Origin: Lophius americanus
Lineage: Eukaryota > Chordata > Actinopteri > Lophiiformes > Lophiidae
Assembly: GCA_037951165.1 (NCBI GenBank)
Contig: JBBDHG010000126.1
Span: forward strand, 3,537,001-3,601,000
DNA: 64,000 bases
Direction: 5' to 3'
Numbering within the stretch: position 1 is the first letter of the stretch; every line of letters begins with the position of its first letter. Of the stretch, positions 1-9,496 are shown piece by piece. Both the position numbers and the translations under genes were made by a program. The notes below the pieces were generated by a model. The model was given only the letters and a program-made list of their open reading frames with translations. It had not been told where the DNA came from and did no database searches.

Positions 1-102
1 TAAACAAGGGGGATAACCTATCCTTGAGAGTGAACAAAGGCTCAATCTGACTCAAGTTTGGGGGAGCTTAAAAAGTCAGACAAAGACTGACTGCCCTCTA
101 AC

Positions 103-414
103 GGGCGATAGTGGCTCACTTGGTAGGACGGTTGTGCACTAATCCAAAGGCCAGTGGTTCAATCCCAGGCCACTGCAATCCACATATCAAAGTTTCCTTG
201 AGCAAGATACTTAACCCCAAGTTGCTTCCCATGTCTGTTCCATTGGTGTGTGAATGATGGCTTGAATGGTTACTGCTCCTGATGAGCATGTGGCACCTTA
301 AATGGCAGCCCCACTGTGAATGAATGAATGCTGACTCGTGTTGTAAAAGTGCTTTGAGTAGTCAGCGCTTTGAGTAGAAAAGCACTGTATAAGTACATTC
401 CATTTACCATTTTT
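103..414 (+). mobile_element. tRNA-derived SINE, family A, copy 1
   Basis: The head resembles a tRNA gene, with a box A-like stretch (tggctcacttggtagg) near 111-127 and a box B-like stretch (ggttcaatccc) at 156-166, the two parts of an internal RNA polymerase III promoter. The body (cttgagcaagatact; gatgagcatgtggc; ctttgagtag) recurs at 23.94, 27.1 (minus), 44.36/45.01 (minus, split) and 50.9 kb, which defines a local family. The 3' end reads tataagtacattccattt. A LINE machinery must supply reverse transcriptase; the partner LINE is not identified here. Confidence 0.85.
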
Positions 415-1034
415 CTGAATAAAATTGGAAGAAATATCTAATTAGAGAAAAAATGCTCCACGTAAACAGACCCTTTCCAAATGAGAAGGCTCTTTCTGAT
501 TGAGATCTAGGCCACAACAGATAATGAACTCTAGAAACACTTCCAAGAAAAAAACGTTAGAAGCTGTGACAGACTCACTGAACAAATTAAAAAGTGCTGG
601 AAAAACATCGGAGATCCCACAAAAAGAAATTCCCTTTTTTATTATAGATGGTTTAGTGCACACTGGAGAGACAGATATTATTGCAACTCAATAAATAAAC
701 ATGTGGCTTTTGAAAAATGAAAACAAAAAAGTTCTTCATTCAAGAGACCTGTGTAATTTTCTGTTTGTATATTACTATTGCCCCTGAACAAAGCAAGAGT
801 GTTAGAATCTAATAAATTGCAGAGCACAAAATATTTCTCATTCAAATACTCAATTTATCGGCAGAATAATTGACAGAACACTCGCCTACTAAAATAATCG
901 ATTACTTCAGCCTTGTTGCATTTCTTCTGAAAACCTGTCCTTCCATGCATCTGTCATGATGCATTTACTGACCTCTTCTACCATCATCATATTTGGTGTT
1001 GTTTGACTCTTCACTGCCATCTTGAGCAGCACTG
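415..1034. other. AT-rich stretch, nothing recognised
   Basis: Short unsupported frames only (for example 64 codons at 500-694). No splice-bounded exon, repeat or RNA gene was recognised. Confidence 0.5.
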
Positions 1035-1290
1035 GATTGCAGAGTCTTCAATAGAATGGACGTTGAGGTGGAGGGGTCCTACACGTACCTGGGCTACAGG
1101 ACGACAACAGCTGGTGGTGATGGTGGCAGTGTGTTATCGATAAGACAACACACTGCCATCAAATCGAAGAGCTGCTCCACATAAAGATAATCTACGTTCC
1201 ATTTTTCATTTGACCGACCTGTAATAATATCCAGTGGCAGCATCTTTATGTAAAAGGGCCAAGGAAGGAGCGCATGGGGACACCAAAGGT
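1035..1290 (+). pseudogene. Degenerate LINE reverse transcriptase relic
   Basis: Codons 1062-1097 read VEVEGSYTYLGY, which resembles the 'YkYLG' block after the catalytic motifs of fish non-LTR reverse transcriptases. A second block at about 1240-1265 (ctttatgtaaaagggcca) resembles the 'LYKKGQ' block that normally follows it within a few dozen residues. Between them lies sequence with a perfect 12-bp hairpin (arms 1124-1135 and 1147-1158). Frame is not maintained and stops are present, so this is a fossil. The assignment rests on two short blocks and is tentative. Confidence 0.35.
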
Positions 1291-1367
1291 AAGGAAACTA
1301 ATATTAAAATAAGTAATTTTTCCTTTTTTTTTTTTTCCTTATTCTTTGTGAGAAAATTAATAATATC

Positions 1368-1466
1368 CATCGTCCGTCCATTCCTTTTCTTTAAGTACTT
1401 ATCCTGTGCAGGGTCGTGGAGGGGTTGCAGCCCAACCCACACTGGGTGAGAGTTAAGGTACACCAG
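1368..1466 (-). mobile_element. Fragment of teleost tRNA-related SINE, family C
   Basis: The stretch acttatcctgtgcagggtcg, then ggttgcagccc and a gagag...ggtacacc block, matches the end of a widespread fish repeat (cttatcc-tgttcagggtcgcgggg...ggctggagcctatccc). Other pieces of the same family are at 2128, 5692, 8255, 15858 and 44225. Only the distal part is present here and it has diverged. Confidence 0.6.
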
Positions 1467-1470
1467 AACA

Positions 1471-2127
1471 ATGCCAAACAGTAAAAAAATAAAAAAAAGT
1501 AAGACGAATTTAAAATTTCATGCAGCTCACAACAGTAGATTTTTAAGTTTCCTGAACGTATGACTACTTCACTGTACAAAGGAAACAGTGAAAATGTTGG
1601 CTTGAATGTGATTTCTAAGTAAACTGAAGTTGAAAGATGAACAGCGAGTTTCCCAAACTGTCTTTATTGAATTTCTTTTTTAAAGTTGGCCTCTGGTAAA
1701 GTAGATTATTTACGTGGTATAACTTAGGGCGTTTTTACACCAGCGTTTCGAGTGTTGAGGCCAACTCAAACTCCTACATTTTGAAGAAACTCAAGTTTCA
1801 ATTTTACAATTATATATTTTATTAAGAAATTTTCATATTCTTAAAACTTAATAATGTGACTTTATGGACTAAATCCCGACACTGATACTCGTGTGCAAAG
1901 AACTTAGAATTCAAAATTCAAATTCACCTCTTTTCATGCCAACTTAATTAAGATAATTAAATGAAAACTTTAAATTATATAAAGTTAATAATTTCATTAA
2001 ATATTTTTTGTTCAGTTTATTTAAAAATCCTCTCTAGGCCAACAGTTTCAGGTTTTCCCTTTAACACTGCATTCCATTACAGCGTCGACATACATGGATT
2101 CATATTCATGCTCTCATTCACTCCTTA
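1471..2127. other. AT-rich stretch, nothing recognised
   Basis: Homopolymer runs and short frames only; no repeat family or gene recognised. Confidence 0.5.
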
Positions 2128-2236
2128 TTCACCTAAATCCACTTGATTGTGGACTTAGAGAAGAAGCTGGAGAACCCAGAGAGAACCCACCAAAACCAGA
2201 GCAAAACATTCAAACCCCAAGCAGAATGCCAGAGGT
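2128..2236 (-). mobile_element. Fragment of family C SINE
   Basis: The central block tggacttagagaagaagctg, then gagaacccagagagaaccca and gagcaaaacattcaaac, matches the 'tggactgtgggaggaagc..ggagaaaaccca' core of this fish repeat. It runs directly into a 12-bp perfect hairpin (2222-2255) at its downstream edge and then into an L1-like relic. Confidence 0.6.
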
Positions 2237-2255
2237 TAAAACTTCTGGCATTCTG
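2222..2255. repeat. Perfect 12-bp hairpin at a repeat junction
   Basis: Arms cagaatgccaga (2222-2233) and tctggcattctg (2244-2255) are exact reverse complements with a 10-nt loop. It lies at the edge of the family C SINE fragment, just before the L1-like relic. Confidence 0.8.
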
Positions 2256-2339
2256 AAGGTAGCATACATCAGAAGGTAGCATAATTGGGGGGACTTCTGT
2301 GTCACTGGGGGATGGCAGCATAGTGACAGAGCTCCCCAT

Positions 2340-2800
2340 CAAAAATTGAAAAAAACAATCCCAAAGTCGGCTAACGCTGGCCTTAGCTACGAAGCGGTTG
2401 AGGATGGTCTAAGAGTAAGAATAAAACAAATGCCCAGAACACTGGGAAAACCAACGAACAACGGTAGCACATGTGAGCTAAAGCTAACGCATGGTTCCCT
2501 CATGGCCATCAAACCTGTCACTTATCATCGAAGGGATTTTGATGCCAAGACAACATAGCACGTCTTGAAGACATCAAAGGAGATATTTCAAAGACTAACT
2601 TGAGGTTGGAAGAAGCTGCAGTAAGAATTATAGGAATCGAGGGAAGGATACAAGATGCAGAGGAGGCAACCTGCAGAAATGCAAAAATTACAAGAGGTAC
2701 TCTACACGAAGCTAGCAGACCAACACTGGGGCCAAAGGAGGAAAAATGTGAGAATCGGAGTACCCCGAATGAGACCCATTCCCAAAAAAAAATATTAGTG
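2340..2800 (+). pseudogene. L1-type LINE ORF1 relic (coiled coil plus RNA-binding start)
   Basis: ORF1 proteins of L1-type LINEs bind the element RNA and form trimers through a coiled coil. One frame around 2555-2680 reads LEDIKGDISKTNLRLEEAA and continues with heptad-like GIEGRIQDAEE. In a shifted frame around 2700-2760 the string KLADQHWGQRRKNVRIGVPR resembles the 'lEnrsRRkNiRI.GiPE' junction of L1 ORF1. A stop (about 2556) and at least one frameshift break it. The 5' flank at 2290-2345 (gtgacagagctccccatc) may be element 5' UTR. No ORF2 follows. The family (L1/Tx1 group) is inferred from the junction motif only. Confidence 0.5.
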
Positions 2801-2929
2801 TCGTCATGGGGCTTAATAGATTTGGACTAAACTAGAACCGCGTGGAAACAGCTTTAATGTATGTTTGGGCCTAAAAAGACAGTATTGAAATTCATGATAT
2901 AAGAGGTTTTCCACAAAACACAACGTAAA

Positions 2930-2987
2930 TACACTGCTCAAGAAAAGAGAGGAGCACTTTGTTCCCTTTATTTTTTGGAGCATTGTA
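2930..2987. mobile_element. 58-bp Tc1/mariner remnant made of its two terminal repeats
   Basis: Starts TACACTGCTCAAGAAAAGAG and ends ttttttggagcattgta, whose reverse complement is TACAATGCTCCAAAAAA. The two ends are imperfect inverted repeats of about 28 bp placed back to back, each beginning with TA, the target duplication of Tc1/mariner elements. The sequence actgctcaaaaaaataaagg is, from memory, a common fish Tc1-like terminus. No interior remains. Confidence 0.6.
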
Positions 2988-4170
2988 AAATTGTCAACAA
3001 CCAGGATACTAATGTACATGTTACCATGTGCATTTAATTGTCAGTTTTACTTTGTCATATTTTCACACAGCAGTCGCACAAAAGCAACTAAAGTAAGGCC
3101 TCTCATTGTAACCTGAGGCAGTGCTCATGACGTCATTAAGGCATTTTAATTGGCTTGAGAGATCCCACATGAGTAGATACGAACACACAGATTAATGGTG
3201 AACATGTCAGCAATTTAAGTAATAAAAGTAAGTGTCTTGAAATGGTGAAATGAATGTACACTATGTCCTCAGTGTTGCCAACCAAACAGCAACCACAGGT
3301 TCCTTAGTAGATAAAAGTGAAACAGCTCTAGATGAGGGAAATTACTCATAGGAGAAACCGTGTAATGTCATTGTTAAACATCTGCAGTCTTTCATTACAT
3401 TTTTACAGTAGAGTTCAGTTGGTTTAGGGATATTTGTTCAGGCATGGCATCAGTCAGCCTGAATTACAGAGAGTTTAGCTACATCAGATAAAAGGGCGTG
3501 ATTTTCACTGACAGGCTCATAAATGCTCTACATGATGTAAGTGTTGGTCAACATGGTGGATCCAGATCCACATGTGACTATTTACCTCAATAACTGTACA
3601 AAGAATGTTTTCTTTTTTGTTTTCTGACATGGCAACCCATTGAGTGTCTGTATTTGATTATAACAAAGGGAGCTATTGTAGGCATTCATTTGGAAATATC
3701 CTGGTTAACGAATTCTACCTTTTTAATTATGCAGCTAACGATTTTATGACTCTGGAATGTTTGAGGTTTGTCACATCTTTTCTTGACATATCTTTATTTA
3801 TTGGACCAAATGATGGAGAGAGTCTTAAAGGATTTTCAACCAACATCTTGGTGCCAGAAAGCAAAGAACACAACCAGCTGGATTCCATTCGTCGGCCGGT
3901 CAGAGCTGGCTTAGAAGTAATATTACATAGGTTGTTATAATTTTATGGATGATTGGTGTACATTTTGGTGGAGAATCTGAAATAAATAAATAAATGTGTT
4001 TCAAATATCAGATTATAATAGCTAAAAATGTGTCGAGATGCATCACTGAAAAATAATGCTAAATGGGAAAGTCAGGTTTAATAGAATTCAATATATGCAG
4101 CTAATGCCAGTTTATTTTGGGAGTGTGCTTTACTGCTAAGATAAGCTAAGATTTTTTAAAAAGGTAGTGA
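2988..4170. other. Nothing recognised
   Basis: Contains a 98-codon frame (3644-3940, plus) without recognisable domain, and no known repeat. Confidence 0.5.
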
Positions 4171-4424
4171 TTAAAGGAGCAGTGTGTAAAATTCAGTGGC
4201 ATCTAACTGTTAAATTTCGGAATGTAACTTATACTCCACATTAGCGCACCCCCCCTGTCAGAGTTTCTGAGGGGGCTATCAAATGTCACGATGATGTCTG
4301 CGAGTAGCCTGTCTCTTCTCCTCGGGGGAGGGAAGGCGAAATTAATTCTTCCCTACCGGACTGCAATGTTACCCACACTGATTCAAAAATTGGGTTGAGA
4401 TTCACACCAAGGGTCTCTATCTAC

Positions 4425-4515
4425 CCTCGAAACCTTGAGCGGATCCAATACTCAGAGTGGATGGTCTACTGCCATGACCGGTTGGGTTTGAAAAGAAAGA
4501 CAAAGAGAGAGAGGG

Positions 4516-4546
<31 letters not shown>

Positions 4547-4570
4547 GAGAGAGAGAGGGGAAAGAAGACA
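4425..4570 (-). mobile_element. L2 LINE 3'-UTR fragment nested in the MITE
   Basis: On the minus strand it reads tctcttt, then ttttcaaacccaaccggtca, tggcag and gaccatccactctgag, then ggatccgctcaaggtttc. The plus-strand L2 at 7975-8070 has the same order (CT-rich tract, caaacccgaccggtcatggc, catccaccctgaatcttgga, ctgctcgaggtttc). Neither the ORF nor the tail is present. Confidence 0.7.
4495..4562. repeat. GA/GAAA-rich simple repeat
   Basis: Imperfect (GA)n with GAAA interruptions. It corresponds to the CT-rich tract that the L2 3' UTR carries at 7970-8005, so it probably expanded from the LINE sequence. Confidence 0.85.
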
Positions 4571-4842
4571 TCTTTCCTGAACCTTTCCAGACCCAGTTGC
4601 CAACCCACGCAAAGGATGAAAAGGGTCCAGTGGGTGCTTAGCGGGAAGAAAACATTGCAGAGCCACATGGCGTCCTCCACGGATGTGGACCAACTCCCTC
4701 TGTAAATATAAAAGGCTTTTCCTAAGCTAACATAGAAATATTCTATTTTTAGCTGATAACACACTAATAAAAACATAGTTGTGAATTTTCTACTCAATTT
4801 GTTCAATAGTGTGTCCCTAAATTTTAAAGACTGTACCTCTAA

Positions 4843-5690
4843 GTTTGCATCCAATACTAAGAGAGGACTCTTGATATTGCAAAAGAGGATAATGAATGAA
4901 CAAAGGTTCCTGTCTCCCCAGCCTCGTTCAGTCCCTGGGGTCCTCCATGGATGACCAGAGGAGCAGTTGACTCCGTTTCCTGGGAGTTTTCCCAGAGAAA
5001 ACATCACAAATCACTGAACCGCTGCCTGCTTGATGGTTCGGCCTCTTGTGTTTACGACATGGAGAAGGATGCCGGCTGTGACTATCCACCTGGCTTTAAT
5101 TATGAGAAGAGACTCTGTAAAATGTGGGCTTGTCTGAAGGGGAAAGAGACTAATTCCCTCTGCCAATGAGAGTTGGCAACATTGCTACATTACTATATGC
5201 ATTCTCACGTTACCACCGCTTCGGGTAGTCTTTGTCAGCAGAAGAAATGGGTGCACGTGTGAGCGTGCATAAATATGTACATGTTCAGTTCGCATCACCT
5301 TGAGCAGACCATAAATTGTTGCACACAACATAGTTATATAGCCACGATGATGTTGCTTTACTTTGAACAACCTCACATCAAATAAACTTGTTCTGCTCAG
5401 TGGTTATTTTAAGTTAAGCCTCGTCTGAATCCCACACCAAAAATAACCTTCATACATCTCCACAACTATGAGGTGTATTTGCATAACCTTCATGTCTATG
5501 GACAGACAAAACCCAAAATAATTATTAACAGTGTCAGTAATGTTGTTCCTGTTAATATTTGATAACTATTGTAACAGATTTGATAGAAATACGCAAGGGA
5601 CATGTTCTAGACAGTTTTTGTGGGATAGGATGTGGGCTGGAAGATTTCCCAGCTGAAATTAAGTGAGAAACAGGTCACACCTTATTCCAA
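4843..5690. other. Nothing recognised
   Basis: No known repeat or credible exon seen. Confidence 0.5.
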
Positions 5691-5691
5691 C

Positions 5692-5742
5692 ACGTAGAGA
5701 CAGACAACCATTCACTATCATAGGAAATTTAGAGTCACCATT
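5692..5742 (-). mobile_element. Short fragment of family C SINE
   Basis: Reads cgtagagacagacaaccatt, then cactatcataggaaatttag and agtcacca, the middle of the family C repeat. It abuts the 5' truncation point of the L2 element at about 5750, so the L2 may have inserted in or beside it. Confidence 0.6.
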
Positions 5743-5754
5743 GTTGGATGTATT

Positions 5755-7320
5755 TCCTTAGTCAGCAACTGTCTATTAGAAATCATCAATCTGTCGTTAA
5801 ATTCAGGCTACGTACCAAAGTCCTTTAAAATAGCCATAATAAAACCGCTGCTTAAAAAGCCGACTCCTGATCCAGAGGCATTAGCAAATTATAGGCCGAT
5901 ATCTAACCTTCCCTTCCTCTCTTAAATCTTACAGAAAGTGGTGGCCGAACAATTGTGTGATTTTCTGCGTACGAATAGTTTATTTGAGGATTTCCAATCA
6001 GGTTTTAGAGTTCACCATAGTACAGATCCAGCACTGGTCAAAGTTACGAATGACCTTTTAATGGCATCTGATGAGGGACTGGCCTCTGTACTGGTCTTGT
6101 TGGATCTTAGTGCTGCATTTGATACTATTGACCACCAAATTCTAATTCAAAGACTTGAAAACCTAGTTGGCATCAATGAATCCACATTAAATTGGTTTAA
6201 GTCATATTTATATGGCAGATCTCAGTATGTATCTGTTAACAATGAATCCTCCATGCATAGTAAAGTTAACCACGGAGTTCCCCAGGGATCTGTGCTTGGG
6301 CCAATATTATTCACATTATATGTCCATAAACTTTCACTGTTATGCTGATGACACACAATTGTACTTATCAATGAAACCAGGTGAATCTAATCACTTATCT
6401 AACTTAGAGGCTAGTCTCAAAGACATTAAGACTTGGATGACCTGCAACTTTTTATTATTAAATTCAGATAAAACTGAAGTTATTGTGTTGGGACCCAAAC
6501 ACCTTAGAAACACCTTATCTGATGATATATCTACTCTGGATGGTATGACCTTGGCCTCCAGCACCACTGTGAGGAACCTGGGAGTTATCTTTGATCAGGA
6601 TATGACCTTTGATTCCCACATAAAACAGATTTCTAGGACGGCCTTTTTTCATCTGCATAATATTTGTAAAATACGGCACATTCTGTCGCAAAAAGATGCA
6701 TAAAAGTTAGTTCATGCATTTGTTACTTCCAGGCTGGATTACTATAGTGCCCTACTAGCAGGTAGTCCCAATAAGTCTGTGAAGCCCCTCCAGCTGATCC
6801 AGGACGCTGCTGCACGTGTGCTGACCAGAACCAGGTTAAGAGAACATATCTCTCCTGTATTAGCTTCCCTTCATTGGCTCCCGGTAAAATCTAGAATCGA
6901 ATTCAAAATCCTTCTGCTCACTTACAAAGCCCTTAACGGTCAGGCACCAACGTATCTCAAGGAGCTCATAGTTCCATATTGTCCAATCAGAACTTTGCGC
7001 TCCCAGCATGCAGGGTTACTGGGGCGGCTCTGGCTCAGTGGGTAGAGCAGCCGTCTCCCAATCGGAAGATCGGAAGGTAGCCGGTTTGAATCCCACCAGG
7101 GTCTACTTGTCGTAGGGTCTTTGAGCAAGACCCAGAAACCTTAGCTCCCCGGGCACCTCACAAGGGCTGCCCACTGTTCCCTCAAGGATGGGCCAAATGC
7201 AGAGAAATAATTTCACTATGTTGTACTGTGTATGACTGTATGTGACAAATAATGGATTCTTTCTTTCTTACTTGTAGTCCCTAGAGTCTCCAGAAGTAGA
7301 ATGGGAGCCAGAGCTTTCAG
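5755..7320 (+). pseudogene. L2 reverse transcriptase, dead, split by a SINE
   Basis: Reverse transcriptase that would copy the element RNA at the nick. Visible in order: AIIKPLLKKP and NYRPISNLPF; motif A LDLSAAFDTIDH (6099-6135); motif B GVPQGSVLGPILF (from 6274); catalytic YADD (6341-6352); LNSDKTEVIVLGP; the L2-typical C-terminal SLHWLPVKSRIEFKILLLTY and LRSQHAG. Defects: TAA at 5923-5925 where related copies have a Lys codon, a frameshift with loss of a few residues between motif B and YADD (about 6320-6340), TAA at 6701-6703, and the SINE at 7021. After the SINE the frame resumes as VPRVSRSRMGARAF. It is not functional. Confidence 0.85.
7021..7267 (+). mobile_element. tRNA-derived SINE, family B, nested in L2, with target duplication
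   Basis: The head has box A tggctcagtgggtagag and box B ggtttgaatcc of a pol III promoter. The body includes cttgtcgtagggt, ccttagctccccgg and aataatttcac, and the 3' end is ggattctttctttc. It is flanked by ttact at 7016-7020 and 7268-7272. An uninterrupted relative of the target (49.3 kb, minus) reads cagggttactggtagtccct, so the empty site is directly known. It inserted after the L2 did. A sister copy is at 61405-61639. Confidence 0.9.
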
Positions 7321-7480
7321 CTGTTAGGCTCATCTCCTATGGAACCATCTTCCAATCTTGGTTCGGGGGGCAGAGATCCTCTCTACATTTTAAAGTACGC
7401 TTAAAACTTTCCTTTATGATAAAGTTTATAATTAAGGCTGGCATAAACTAGCTCTTAGCTATACTGCTATAGGTTTAGAT

Positions 7481-7513
7481 GCTCAGTGCATCATCTCCCA
7501 TGATGCACTGAGC
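7481..7513. repeat. Perfect 14-bp hairpin in the L2 3' UTR
   Basis: Arms gctcagtgcatcat (7481-7494) and atgatgcactgagc (7500-7513) with loop ctccc. It could fold in the element RNA. Whether other L2 copies conserve it was not tested. Confidence 0.85.
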
Positions 7514-8254
7514 TTTTCTCTTTTCCTCTCTCACTGTCTTTCTCTATACATCCCACTCACTTTAATGCATGTCACTGGATTAATACATGTTAAATGGTTT
7601 ATTGCATGTTAAATGGATTAATGCATTTTAATGGATTAAATGCATTTAACCAACTTGACTTCTTCCCTGGAGTCTTTTCGTTTTCTCGCCCTGTAAGGTC
7701 ACATTGTTGGTGATTGCATCTGCTGCTGTGGACCTGCTGGATGTCTACTGATCACAAGATACTCATGATGATGATTTTTGTTGTTATCATTATTATTATT
7801 ATTGTATAGTATTTCCCCATAAGCTATCACTATATGTGACATTAATATTAATGTTATTATCAACCTGGGATCCCTGCTGCTGCCGCGGCCTGACCATGGA
7901 GCGGTTGGAGAAAGTGGATTATAGCAAGTGGATCTTTGCTGCTTTTCCACGTCTGTATCTCTCCTCACCTGTGTCTCTCTCTTTCTCGCTCTCACTCTCT
8001 TTTTTTTTCAAACCCGACCGGTCATGGCAGAAGGTCATCCACCCTGAATCTTGGATCTGCTCGAGGTTTCTGCCCGTTAATGGGCAGTTTTTTTCTCACC
8101 ATTGTCGACAAGTGCTTGCTCAAGGAGGAATTTGTTGGGTCCTATAGATAATTTTATAAAGAGTCTGGTCTGGACTATGGTCTAGTGCTTTAAAGCACCT
8201 TGAGACAACTGTTGTTGTGAATTGGCGCTATATAAATAAAGATTGATTGATGAT

Positions 8255-8388
8255 GTATTTGGACAGTTGGAGGAAGGCGGAGGAACCGGAGATACAAAGA
8301 CAAAAAAGGCCACACATTCCCAGGTGGATTTGATGCCTCTTGTAGTGAGGGAAAGGTGCTAACCACTATGCCACAGTGTTTTCCTACC
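8255..8388 (-). mobile_element. Fragment of family C SINE
   Basis: Reads atttggacagttggaggaag, then ggaggaaccggagata, aaaaggccacac and gtgctaaccactatgccaca. This covers the distal-to-head part of the family C repeat, ending with the tRNA-like head (reverse complement tggcatagtggttagcac). It begins right at the end of the L2 tail. Confidence 0.7.
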
Positions 8389-8439
8389 GCAAAACTAGGG
8401 ATGGAGATGCATTAGGCTAAGCAGGATATTCCAGATGTT

Positions 8440-8735
8440 TCTCTCCACAACATAATGTTCATTTACACTGGGGTATCCCAAGGCATTCCCAAGCTAGATG
8501 AGATATGTTATTCTTGAAGTGAGTCCAAGATCTACCACAGGGTGTCCACTCAAAGGGGAATCCTTTGAGAGGACAGCTAATCATATTCTGGAACTACCTC
8601 AACTGGCTCCTTTCCAGGAATAGAAGAAAGCATTGGCTCTACTCCAAGATTCCTCAGGCGCGCCAATCTCCTCACCCTATCCCTAAGGATGATTCCAGCC
8701 ATGCTACTGCTGAAACTCCTCTATGATCATACTGA
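8440..8735 (-). pseudogene. C-terminal fragment of an RTE/Rex3-like LINE
   Basis: Reverse-complement translation gives LRDRVR and LRNLGVEPML upstream, then PCGRSWTHFKNNISHLAWEC followed by LGIPQ. This resembles the C-terminal signature (gRPRTRWrDYISHLAWEcLG) of a GC-rich fish LINE that I place near RTE/Rex3, though the clade is uncertain. Frame breaks are visible between the two blocks. A plus-strand fragment that would lie just downstream in the same protein is at 38045-38135. Confidence 0.55.
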
Positions 8736-9494
8736 TTAGGTAAATACCCAGAGCTCTTCATCGTAGATTACTCGTACATTACTTCTCCTATTCTAGCATG
8801 TTTGTATTACGGTGCCGCATTGAACATTGAATGTATAGCAGTATGGTCTCACAACTCAAAGTTGATTAAACTTATAAAGCCACTTTCAGCAAACATTTTT
8901 CATGGTAGGATTAAAACATGAAGCTGTTTTCTAAATAAATGTATACAAATCCTATTCAGTTTTAATTGTGCCAGAAGGAAATTCATTCTTTTCTACCAGG
9001 TTTTTATAGATTCTTATGGTATTTATTCTCTTGTCCTGAATTGTATTTTCTGACATGGACGTTTTTATTGCAGTATAAATTTCTGCTGTATAAAAAAATA
9101 TCTGGAACTGAATTAGCACAAATACGTAATGCTATAAATGCTACAATATGTGTTTTTATATGTTTAGTGAGGAAGTATTCCCCCTCAGCTCTGTGCTATA
9201 TGGGTACTTTGTGTGATGGGTGAAGGACAATAAATCAAAAACCGCAGTACTTACTGTCTGTCTGTGTCCCATCCATTATCAGGCATCTGGGATTCTATGC
9301 ACTGCCTTCATCCATCAGTGGCTCAACAGTTATTCCACAGGTGGGAAAAAATCTGTAATCTCTTCAACATTCCAAAATCGAAAAAGGAGCAAAGTGCCCG
9401 ACTAACATATGTCCCTTCGGAGCGTGCCGATTAACAGACATCTGGTATTGCAGCTTTCTTGAGAAACTCTCGTCTAAACTACTTACCACTCAGC
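8736..9494. other. Nothing recognised
   Basis: An 85-codon frame at 8966-9223 has no recognisable domain. Confidence 0.5.
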
Positions 9495-9496
9495 AT

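Larger units (their letters stand above)
4171..4842. mobile_element. TTAA-ended non-autonomous DNA transposon (piggyBac-like MITE)
   Basis: The left end TTAAAGGAGCAGTGTGTAAA and the right end (reverse complement TTAGAGGTACAGTCTTTAAA) are imperfect terminal inverted repeats that start at a TTAA-type tetramer (TTAA left, CTAA right). TTAA target duplication is the hallmark of piggyBac elements. The interior matches a MITE common in fish: gtggcatctaactgttaa near the left end; cacatggcgtcctccacgg, then tgtaaatataaaaggc and cacactaataaaaacatag near the right end. It has no transposase. An L2 3'-UTR piece and a GA-rich tract sit inside it (about 4425-4570). A 196-codon antisense frame over this region is a by-product. 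Confidence 0.7.
5750..8253 (+). mobile_element. 5'-truncated L2-type LINE with intact fish L2 tail
   Basis: Non-LTR retrotransposon. From 5' to 3' it has a broken reverse transcriptase frame (about 5755-7320, interrupted by a SINE at 7021-7267), a long 3' UTR with a perfect 14-bp hairpin (7481-7513), an ATT run, a CT tract, the block caaacccgaccggtcatggc, and the terminal ccttgagacaactgttgttg, then tggcgctatataaataaag and an attga tail. That terminus is the well-known end of fish L2 (Maui-type) elements. The endonuclease half is missing, as expected for 5' truncation. Minus-strand copies of its end occur at 4425, 49253 and 54799. Confidence 0.85.

Noticed and set aside
111..166. A true tRNA gene in the SINE heads (also 7030, 50925, 61410)
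   Set aside because: Box A and B resemble a tRNA, but the copies continue into SINE bodies, recur as dispersed repeats, and do not obviously fold as complete cloverleaves.
4417..5007. 196-codon minus-strand frame
   Set aside because: It runs through the MITE, the L2 UTR piece and a CT tract in sequence. No domain, and its length comes from low stop density in the CT repeat.
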